64,000 nucleotides of DNA from Schlesneria sp. DSM 10557 (lineage in GTDB: Bacteria; Planctomycetota; Planctomycetia; Planctomycetales; Planctomycetaceae), in the NCBI RefSeq assembly GCF_041860085.1, contig NZ_CP124747.1:1364001-1428000 (forward strand), written 5' to 3'. The notes under the pieces are model-generated. The model worked only from the letters and a program-made list of their open reading frames with translations, was not told the origin of the DNA and searched no databases. How positions within the stretch are numbered: position 1 is the first letter of the stretch; each line of letters opens with the position of its first letter. Positions 24,424-31,643 of this stretch are shown in pieces. Position numbers and translations under genes: made by a program.

Positions 24424-25500
24424 CTACGGGAGCGAGCGAAAACGGGTTTCACTCAGTATCCCGATTCCCAGGACGATGGCGAGGCCAGGTCCTGCAAACC
24501 AGCGAAACAGCTCTGTGTATTCCGAGTACTTCGTTTCCTGGAATTGTGATTTTTCAAGTCGGTCAATTTGTGAATACACCTTGGTCAGGCCTGACGCATC
24601 AGACGCGTGGAAATATTCCCCGTTGGCGGTCGTCGCCATCTCGCGCAGCAGTTCTTCGTCGATGCGAAACTGGGCGGGAACCAGCACTCGCTTACCAAAC
24701 TCATCTTCCTGAGGAAGCGGAACAACGCCATTCCGTCCAATACCGACCGTGTAAACTTTCACCCCCGATTCTTTGGCAATCGCTGCAGCCTCTCGGGGAT
24801 CCACGACACCGGCGTTGTTATCTCCGTCGGTCAGCAGGATCACGACTTTGCTTTTCGCATTGACGTTCCGCAACCGGTCGACACCCAGTGCCAATCCATC
24901 CCCGATCGCCGTCGCGAGGTCTTCTTTCAGAATATCCGCGTTAATCAACCGTCCCCGTCGATCGCGTATCGGCTTGGGAACCTCGAGGCTGTGCACGATG
25001 TCCACCAGAGCACCGTGATCCAGCGTGAGCGGACATTTGCTGTCGGCGAACCCACCGAAGGCCACCACCCCCACCAGGTCATCCTTTCGGCCACTGAGCC
25101 CGCTTGTTCGGGAACCGAGGATAAATTCCGAGATCACGTGCTTCACTGCTTCGAGCCGACTCACCTCTTTCTCACCAAGCTGAAAATCGATCGCCTCCAT
25201 CGAGCCCGAAATATCCAGTACCAGCTCAATCGCAATCCCTTCGCCCGTGATTCTCGACTCGGACTTACCCGATTGGGGGCGAGCCAACCCCATGATGATC
25301 AGCACCAGCGCCAGTCCGTAGAGCAGCGGCAGCATCCGGCGGACCCGCTGCGCAAACGTGACGGGCAGTCCCTTCAGACCCTCAATGCTTGAGAAAATCG
25401 CAGCCGGTCGAGATCGCAGCTTCAAGCGAAACCAACCCACCAACAGAACGACGACGATGGCGAGAAACCACCCCCAGGAATGAAAGCGAAACGAGTCCAT
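24424..25500 (-). CDS. batA: BatA: membrane-anchored VWA protein
   Basis: 358 residues: two N-terminal membrane segments (WGWFLAIVVVLLVGWF, MLPLLYGLALVLIIMGLARP), a VWA domain with MIDAS DISGS (96-100), VVILLTDGDNNAG and TVGIGRNG, and a C-terminal membrane segment (WFAGPGLAIVLGIGILSE). This is the standard BatA plan. It starts three bases after the stop of the BatD-like lipoprotein gene, so they are co-transcribed. About 180 bases separate it from the BatB-BatC gene. Confidence 0.9.
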   Translation of the reverse strand: MDSFRFHSWGWFLAIVVVLLVGWFRLKLRSRPAAIFSSIEGLKGLPVTFAQRVRRMLPLLYGLALVLIIMGLARPQSGKSESRITGEGIAIELVLDISGSMEAIDFQLGEKEVSRLEAVKHVISEFILGSRTSGLSGRKDDLVGVVAFGGFADSKCPLTLDHGALVDIVHSLEVPKPIRDRRGRLINADILKEDLATAIGDGLALGVDRLRNVNAKSKVVILLTDGDNNAGVVDPREAAAIAKESGVKVYTVGIGRNGVVPLPQEDEFGKRVLVPAQFRIDEELLREMATTANGEYFHASDASGLTKVYSQIDRLEKSQFQETKYSEYTELFRWFAGPGLAIVLGIGILSETRFRSLP

Positions 25501-25503
25501 TGT

Positions 25504-26631
25504 TCAGTTTCCCTCCGTGGAAATCGGCATCGATTCCTGGCGTCGGTTGAGGTCGACAAATTCGTGAGCACGGCTGATCGACAACTCGATCTGGTCAGCG
25601 GAGGGTTGCTGGCCAGCATACTTCACCATGTCTGCCACCTCGAGAAAGTCCTTCAGACGGACAGCGCGTTCGGCAGAGAAGATGTCCCGCGTCCGCATTG
25701 TCCGAAGAAATTCTTCGGTTGTCAGTTCCGGCGCTCGGACTCCTGTCGTCCCTTCGATGAACCGGCGGACGATCCCCGTCAGACGAAGATAGAATTCCTT
25801 GACGAGTCCCTGTTCCGGCAGCTTCTCTGCCAGCAGCCGTTTCAGTTCGGCGTGAGCAATCTCTTCTGGCGACGGCGGTGGCGAAACTGCGATTCGTTTT
25901 CGTTTGCGAAGGTATCGCCACCATACGACTGCCACTGCCGCGATTGCCGCCAGACTCAGAATCCACCACTTCGGAAGTGTCGAGGAATCGAGCGCACGAG
26001 GGGGCAGCATCGGATCCAGGTCAGACAGGCTGGGAATCTGATCCTCCAGTTCGGAGGTGACATCGACCTCGAGAGGTTCGGACTCGATCAGAGCGAGCTG
26101 GTCCCGGATCTCGGACGTTGGTCGCCGATCAACAAATTCCAGAGCGAGTGAGCGAATCAGATGACGACCGGTCTGTGTCGGTTCCAGTTCATACAGGAAC
26201 CGGCGACTGTCGAGTCCCTTATCCTGAAGCGAACTTCGTGGTGGTTTGGTTTCCGAGTAGTCTCGGACCAGGAAATCGCCGACCCCTTCACCAAAATCGG
26301 GTGAACGGACTTCGACACCTTCCGGGAAGGTCACAGTGACTTCCATCTGCACCAGGTCGGAAAGCCGGGGTTCTGGCGGGCTGACTCGTACGACCAGTTT
26401 GACGGGCCCCTTCTCTGTGACCCGTTCGAGAAAATCCCCCTTCTCGGCCACAGACCCGTCACGGTCCGTCGGAGTCGTTCCGCATGCACTGCAAAACAGC
26501 AGCAGCAACGGCACGGCCAGCAAACATCGCCGCAAGCCGAACGCCCGCAGCGACACCCTTTTACGTGGCAGGGATAACGCGACCCGTCGACGCGTCACGC
26601 CCCAATTCGACACACATGGCGCTCGTTTCAT
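25504..26631 (-). CDS. BatD-like lipoprotein with a membrane segment
   Basis: 375 residues. A basic N-terminus of about 35 residues is followed by a signal ending LLLLFCSAC (Cys50), a good lipoprotein site. A beta-rich exported part (KLVVRVSPPEPRLSDLVQME) comes next, then a membrane segment (WWILSLAAIAAVAVVWW) near residues 217-235 and a cytoplasmic helical domain with EFYLRLTGIVRRFIEGTTGV and AADMVKY-like VADMVKY, resembling the C-terminus of BatD/DUF4381 proteins. ATG 26631 overlaps the DUF58 stop by four bases. Having both a lipobox and a later membrane span is unusual but not unique. Position between DUF58 and BatA is where many bat operons have such a protein. Confidence 0.75.
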   Translation of the reverse strand: MKRAPCVSNWGVTRRRVALSLPRKRVSLRAFGLRRCLLAVPLLLLFCSACGTTPTDRDGSVAEKGDFLERVTEKGPVKLVVRVSPPEPRLSDLVQMEVTVTFPEGVEVRSPDFGEGVGDFLVRDYSETKPPRSSLQDKGLDSRRFLYELEPTQTGRHLIRSLALEFVDRRPTSEIRDQLALIESEPLEVDVTSELEDQIPSLSDLDPMLPPRALDSSTLPKWWILSLAAIAAVAVVWWRYLRKRKRIAVSPPPSPEEIAHAELKRLLAEKLPEQGLVKEFYLRLTGIVRRFIEGTTGVRAPELTTEEFLRTMRTRDIFSAERAVRLKDFLEVADMVKYAGQQPSADQIELSISRAHEFVDLNRRQESMPISTEGN

Positions 26632-27512
26632 CGTTGTCGCTCCCGACTACGAAAGAACTTTTGCAGACTGAGCGCATAGGGCTGATCTGTCTGGATCGCA
26701 AGCCGGTCCACATTGGCTCGCCGCAGCCAGCCCGTCAGCGTCGCTTCTCGCTCTGCTGCCGCTTTGGCGAACAGGGCACGAACGCGGGGATGCCGGGTGT
26801 CGAGTTCCAGAATTTCATCCGTTTCTGCATCCCGCAGAGTCAAAAAGCCGACATCGGGAATTTCGGACTCGCGCGGATCCGTTAACGTCACGGCGACGCA
26901 GTCATGCCGGCGGTTGGCGATGGCCAGTGCGTGCGAACAATCGTCTCCCAGAAAATCACTCATCAGAAAAACCACACATTTCCGCCGCTGAACGCGTCCC
27001 AGATACTCCAGCGCCTTCGTCACGTCGGTCCGGGCTTTGACCGGTTCACACGCCAGAAGTTCTCGGATCAGCCGCAGGACGTTGGCTCGACCTTTTCGTG
27101 GTGGGATGTACTTAATGACATCATCTGCAAAGAACAGGACGCCGACTTTGTCATTGTTCTTCAGTGCAGTGAACATCAGCACGGCGGCAACTTCGACGGC
27201 GGTCTCCATCTTGCTTCGCTGCTGCGAGCCAAACGCCCCCGAAGCAGACACGTCTATCAGCAGCAGAACAGTCAGTTCCCGCTCTTCGCAGAATGTCTTC
27301 ACGAACGGAGATCCCGCTCTGGCGGTGACGTTCCAGTCGATAGATCGAATCTCGTCGCCCGGGACATACTCCCGCACGGCATTAAATTCCATCCCGCGTC
27401 CCTGAAACGCACTCAGGTACTCACCCGCCAGCAGATCATTCACCTGGCGTTTGGCAACGATCTGCAGTCGACGAACGTCTTTGAGGATGTCTTCCAGATT
27501 TCGAACGGCCAT
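26628..27512 (-). CDS. DUF58 (VWA-like) protein
   Basis: 294 residues of the DUF58 family found in nearly all MoxR operons. The N-terminal core motif is GRGMEFNAVREYVPGDEIRS followed by IDWNVTAR. A VWA-like fold follows with LLIDVSASGAFG, where DVSAS (about 87-91) is an intact MIDAS start, and VVFLMSDFLGDD. It is soluble, as no membrane segment is seen. ATG 27512 has AGGAA upstream and is preferred over TTG 27515. It overlaps the following gene by four bases and lies 154 bases after moxR. DUF58 proteins are presumed partners of the MoxR ATPase. Confidence 0.93.
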   Translation of the reverse strand: MAVRNLEDILKDVRRLQIVAKRQVNDLLAGEYLSAFQGRGMEFNAVREYVPGDEIRSIDWNVTARAGSPFVKTFCEERELTVLLLIDVSASGAFGSQQRSKMETAVEVAAVLMFTALKNNDKVGVLFFADDVIKYIPPRKGRANVLRLIRELLACEPVKARTDVTKALEYLGRVQRRKCVVFLMSDFLGDDCSHALAIANRRHDCVAVTLTDPRESEIPDVGFLTLRDAETDEILELDTRHPRVRALFAKAAAEREATLTGWLRRANVDRLAIQTDQPYALSLQKFFRSRERQR

Positions 27513-27666
27513 CAATGTTCCTGCCGAATATCAACGATGACTGTAACCCTGATCGAGGGTGGTCACGGTGAGCGCGTGCCTCGCTACTGCATCCCGTCCG
27601 CAGCCTGGCCCCGATACCACTGGCGCGGTCGTGGCCGGGATACGAAGTCAGGAGTATCGTCGAGAA

Positions 27667-28656
27667 TCAGGGGACCGGCACGGACTCCAGCACCTTTCGG
27701 ACAACATCATCCGAGGTCATTTGTTCTGCTTCTGCCTCATACGTCAAGACAATCCTGTGCCTCAGAACATCAAGTGCGATATCCTTGACGTCTTGTGGAG
27801 TCACGTACCCACGCCCCGCCAGGAAAGCGTTGGCTCGGGCCGCCAGACAAAGATTGATCGACGCGCGTGGAGAGGCACCATATTCGATGAGCGGCTTCAA
27901 TTGCTTCAGCTTGAACTCTTCAGGATTCCGCGTGGCGATCACGAGATCAAGGACATAGTCCTTAATCTTGTCATCCATATAGATCGTCGAGACGGTCTGT
28001 TTCATTTCGATCAGGTGCTGCGGTTCCAGGACCGGCTTGACTTCACGTCGAATGTCATCCAGTACGGTATCCACAACTTTCCGCTCATCACTTTTCGTGG
28101 GATAGCCCACCATAATCTTCAGCATAAAGCGGTCGACCTGGGCCTCGGGCAGGGGATACGTCCCTTCCTGTTCAATCGGGTTTTGAGTGGCCAGAACCAG
28201 GAACGGTTCTTCCAGAGGGTAGGTTTCGTCACCGATCGTGACCTGCCGCTCCTGCATCGCTTCCAGAAGCGCGGATTGCACCTTGGACGGAGCCCGGTTG
28301 ATTTCGTCCGCCAGAATCAGATTGGCGAAGATCGGACCCTTACGGGTTCCGAAAGAACCTTCCCGCGGGTTGTAGATCATCGTTCCGATCAAGTCGGCAG
28401 GAAGCAAATCCGGAGTGAACTGAATCCGGTTGAACTTGCAGTGCAGGGCGTTTGCCAATCCTTTGATTGCGGTTGTCTTCGCCAATCCCGGCAATCCCTC
28501 GAGCAGCACATGCCCCCCCGTCAGGATTGCGATCAGCAGGCGAGACAACATCGTGTCCTGGCCGACCAGAACTTTTCGCACCTCAGTCCTGACCTGCTCG
28601 AGTTGATCAGAATGCTTGAGAACCTGTTCCTTGATTCGCTGAATATCAACACTCAT
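27667..28656 (-). CDS. moxR: MoxR-family AAA+ ATPase
   Basis: 329-residue AAA+ chaperone-like ATPase of the MoxR family. Walker A is GLPGLAKT (54-61), Walker B lies in LILADEINRAP, and sensor 1 is ATQNPIEQEGTYPLPEAQVD, all strongly conserved. The C-terminal lid has ASPRASINLCLAARANAFL. MoxR proteins work with VWA proteins, here DUF58, BatA and BatB encoded just downstream, probably to insert cofactors or remodel complexes. It is the first gene of the minus-strand cluster, and 459 bases without a gene lie upstream. Confidence 0.96.
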   Translation of the reverse strand: MSVDIQRIKEQVLKHSDQLEQVRTEVRKVLVGQDTMLSRLLIAILTGGHVLLEGLPGLAKTTAIKGLANALHCKFNRIQFTPDLLPADLIGTMIYNPREGSFGTRKGPIFANLILADEINRAPSKVQSALLEAMQERQVTIGDETYPLEEPFLVLATQNPIEQEGTYPLPEAQVDRFMLKIMVGYPTKSDERKVVDTVLDDIRREVKPVLEPQHLIEMKQTVSTIYMDDKIKDYVLDLVIATRNPEEFKLKQLKPLIEYGASPRASINLCLAARANAFLAGRGYVTPQDVKDIALDVLRHRIVLTYEAEAEQMTSDDVVRKVLESVPVP

Positions 28657-29097
28657 GCTCGCAAAACGCTCCTCAAGTGACGAATTTTACTGAATCCGGT
28701 CGTCGGTGCAGCACACTCGCGCCGCCCGCTCGGTCGCTGCGGAAAGGTGTGCCTCAACGAACGAACAAGGTTACGACACAATCGTCTGATTCACTAAACG
28801 CTCAAGATTCCCCGTGCAAGCGACGGATCGCATTTTAGGGGACAACCCGGAATTGTGACGAGGGGACCGCCAGCGTCAACTCTTCCTCAACGGGACAGCA
28901 TCGGGCAACACCGTTGTGCCGAGCCTGCGCGGTCACTGACACTGCCGTCAACGCCGGCGCACCCGACGTTCCATTCAACAGGATGATTAACTTCACCAAG
29001 GGGGCGACCGGAAACGCTCTGCGGCAACTTCGTCGGGGACGTATGCCTGCCAACCCTGCCTGACTCTGATCGAGAGTCCCATTTTCGAACTTTGACT
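28657..29097. other. Intergenic region upstream of moxR
   Basis: No supported gene. The minus-strand frame at 28835-29158 overlaps the end of the DUF1549/DUF1553 gene, has no ribosome-binding site and shows no domain. The region should hold the moxR-bat promoter and the end of the DUF1549/DUF1553 transcript; I see no strong terminator. Confidence 0.4.
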
Positions 29098-29135
29098 CAG
29101 TGTTGAAACAAAAATTCAGTGTTGAAACAAAAATT
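29098..29135. repeat. 19-bp perfect tandem duplication at a stop codon
   Basis: The unit CAGTGTTGAAACAAAAATT occurs at 29098-29116 and again at 29117-29135 without mismatch. On the minus strand one copy encodes the final residues LFQH and the stop of the DUF1549/DUF1553 protein; the second lies just after the stop. Confidence 0.9.
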
Positions 29136-31581
29136 CTTTTGACGTCAGCACACTCCACAACAGGTCTTCCACCACCGCACGCCTCTCCTGGGCCCCCGCA
29201 TCCGCGAACGCCTGTACCAACTCCTGTCGTTCCAGGTTGGTGGGGTACCGCGAAAGGGCAGCCAGATATACGGTCTCGACGATCTCGTCGTTGGAAAGAC
29301 TCGATTCAAGGATTTGAGCGACACGCCCTTCGGTGGATTCGAGCTTCTCCTGGATCGTTTTCCCATTCAGCAGATGCAGCACCTGGGTCATACTCGGCTC
29401 GTCGGATCTCTCACACGTACACGTCAGCACACGTTCCGGCCGTCCGAAGGCATCCAGGAAGTACGACGCAACGCTCGCATCCGGCAACTGAATGGCCCGC
29501 GTCCCTTTGGGCAGATCTTTGAAAGCAGTCGGAACTCCCGTCACCTGTGAGATGGCGTCGAGCAGCACCTCTGCCTTCAGGCGCCGCGGTTGACTGTGAG
29601 CCTGAAATCGGACATCCGCAGCATTCTCCTGCAGGACCTCGTGCGACCGCTGATACGCCTCGGATTCCAGAATTCTGCGAATGATCATCTTCAAATCGTA
29701 GTGGTTCCTGACCAGGTCATTCGCCAGATGGTCAAGTAACCTGGCATTGCTGGCAGGATTTGTCAGCCGCAGATCATCGACCGCGTCGACCAGTCCGCGT
29801 CCGAAAAAGTTGGCCCAGATCCGGTTGACGATGGCCTTCGCAAAATAGGGATTGTCGGCTGCGGTCAGCCACTCAGCCAGGTGCTCTCGCCTGTCCCCCG
29901 GTTCGTCGAAAGAAATGGGTGACCCGTCGAGCGGTCTCGGGGGTTGCGGTCGGGCCGTACGGGGTTGAAGCACTTCCCCCTGGTCAGCCAGAAAAATCGT
30001 CCTGTTTCCGTCGCCACTGCGGAAGTCGCCTCCCCACCCTTTCCCCCGTACCCGCGCGAACAGACTCACCATTCCATAGTAGTCGTCGTTCGTCCATTTC
30101 TCATTGGGGTGATCGTGGCAATGAGCACATTGAATCGACATCCCGAGAAACGCCATCGAAGTCGTTTCGACCATATCCTGCGGATCCTGGTGCAGGGCAT
30201 AGAAATTGGCCGCCCCGTTCTCGAAGGTGCTTCCCTGAGAAAGAATGATCCCGCGTGCGAACTGGTCCCAAGGGGTATTCTGCTCGACACGCTCGCGGAT
30301 CCATTTGTAGTACGCCTTCAGCGCCTCAGGCCGCAGACGATTGCCCGTGAGCAGCAACAGGTCAGACCACTGGTAGGCCCAGTAGTCAACGTACTCCGGG
30401 CGTGACAGCAATTCTTCGATCACGCGACTTCGCTTGCCGGGTTCCGGATCCGAGAGAAACGCCCTCACTTCATCGACGGTCGGCAAAACACCAATCGTAT
30501 CGAGGTAAGCACGACGGAGAAATTCGGAATCGTCAGACCGCGGGGAAGGGGGCATGTTCAGAGCGTGCAGTTTGTCGATGACGTCGTCGTCAATGAAGTT
30601 CGCACGTTCTGAAGTGTTGAAGAGATCTGGCGACACGGACTGAACATACGGAACCGTGACGGTCGCTGTCGCATTCTGTGCCAGATACCAGGCAACGATC
30701 GCTCCTTCGCCGCTGCCGTTCACCTTCACGCGTCCCAGATCATCGACCGAACAGACCGTCAGATCCGAAGCGGTGTATTTGGCCCACCGCGTGACATCTT
30801 CCGAGTGGCCGTCCTGAAAATGAGCGACGACGATCATGGACAGTTCTGTCCCGGCTTTCAGACGTGAAGCCAGCGGCAGAACTTCAAGCCGGGTGATCCG
30901 CGAATCGGCCTCCGAAGGGCCGGCAAGTCCCTGAGCAATCCATTCCGAAACGACTCGGTATTCGTAGGAATCTTGCGTGAATCGCAGCCCCCCTTTGTGA
31001 GGAATCGCCCCTGTCGGCTTGGTCAGAATCAGGCTGCGTCCGGGGTCACCGGGCGAGACACGCCGTCCCCGGGCCTGATGAGTGATCGAAAAAAAATCGT
31101 GCTCGGGATCGTATCCTCTCAGCGACAACTTGAAGCCGTTCTTGCCGGCAGCAGCACCGTGGCAGGCTCCGCTGTTGCACCCGGTTTTCGAAAGCACGGA
31201 CTGGACGTGGTTTCGAAAGCTCCACTGATGAGCGTCTTCGAACTTGTCTACGGTCACGGTCGCTTCCGCCGTCGCCCCGTCCACCTCAACGACGATTCGG
31301 GTCGATCCATTTCCAGTGGGAATGACGGTTCCCTGGTCGATTCGGGCGACCGCTTCATTGTCACTTCGCCAGACGAGACCCGAGCGGAGGGACGCGATCA
31401 CACTTGATCCACGGTCGCGTCGAACGGCGAGTAAGCCGTGCCGTGCTTCCGGCCCTGTCAGTCTGATCTGACCGGGAAGCACCACCAATGATCCTTCTTC
31501 AACCTCCGCGGCAGAAGCCAAGGCGTCCCATAAAAGCAGGCAGACAGCAACAACGCCAAAGGCCAAGGTGCAGCACTTCAT
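29116..31581 (-). CDS. Secreted BIG2-DUF1549-DUF1553 protein
   Basis: 821 residues: a signal peptide (about 1-24), Ig-like segments (GSLVVLPGQIRLTGPEARHG; later LKAGTELSMIVVAHFQDGH), DUF1549 (DVIDKLHALNMPPSPRSDDS, then FLRRAYLDTIGVLPT) and DUF1553 (NRIWANFFGRGLVDAVDDLR, LKMIIRRILESEAYQRS). Two heme-type motifs are present: CNSGACH (135-141), which has four residues between the cysteines instead of two, and CAHCH at 485. In planctomycetes such proteins usually sit beside a DUF1501 gene; none is adjacent here. Their function is unproven. The gene is transcribed towards moxR and ends in a 19-bp tandem duplication. Confidence 0.9.
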   Translation of the reverse strand: MKCCTLAFGVVAVCLLLWDALASAAEVEEGSLVVLPGQIRLTGPEARHGLLAVRRDRGSSVIASLRSGLVWRSDNEAVARIDQGTVIPTGNGSTRIVVEVDGATAEATVTVDKFEDAHQWSFRNHVQSVLSKTGCNSGACHGAAAGKNGFKLSLRGYDPEHDFFSITHQARGRRVSPGDPGRSLILTKPTGAIPHKGGLRFTQDSYEYRVVSEWIAQGLAGPSEADSRITRLEVLPLASRLKAGTELSMIVVAHFQDGHSEDVTRWAKYTASDLTVCSVDDLGRVKVNGSGEGAIVAWYLAQNATATVTVPYVQSVSPDLFNTSERANFIDDDVIDKLHALNMPPSPRSDDSEFLRRAYLDTIGVLPTVDEVRAFLSDPEPGKRSRVIEELLSRPEYVDYWAYQWSDLLLLTGNRLRPEALKAYYKWIRERVEQNTPWDQFARGIILSQGSTFENGAANFYALHQDPQDMVETTSMAFLGMSIQCAHCHDHPNEKWTNDDYYGMVSLFARVRGKGWGGDFRSGDGNRTIFLADQGEVLQPRTARPQPPRPLDGSPISFDEPGDRREHLAEWLTAADNPYFAKAIVNRIWANFFGRGLVDAVDDLRLTNPASNARLLDHLANDLVRNHYDLKMIIRRILESEAYQRSHEVLQENAADVRFQAHSQPRRLKAEVLLDAISQVTGVPTAFKDLPKGTRAIQLPDASVASYFLDAFGRPERVLTCTCERSDEPSMTQVLHLLNGKTIQEKLESTEGRVAQILESSLSNDEIVETVYLAALSRYPTNLERQELVQAFADAGAQERRAVVEDLLWSVLTSKEFLFQH

Positions 31582-31643
31582 GGGACATCCCGGTTCTGTC
31601 GTGAATCAAGACCAGATCATGTCGTTACAGAGTACCCATCTGA

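Noticed and set aside
27559-28680. 373-codon plus-strand frame
   Set aside because: Antisense to moxR; composition rich in Arg, Asp and Gln with no domain.
28835-29158. 107-codon minus-strand frame between moxR and the DUF1549/DUF1553 gene
   Set aside because: Overlaps the end of a real gene, lacks a ribosome-binding site, and has no recognisable domain.
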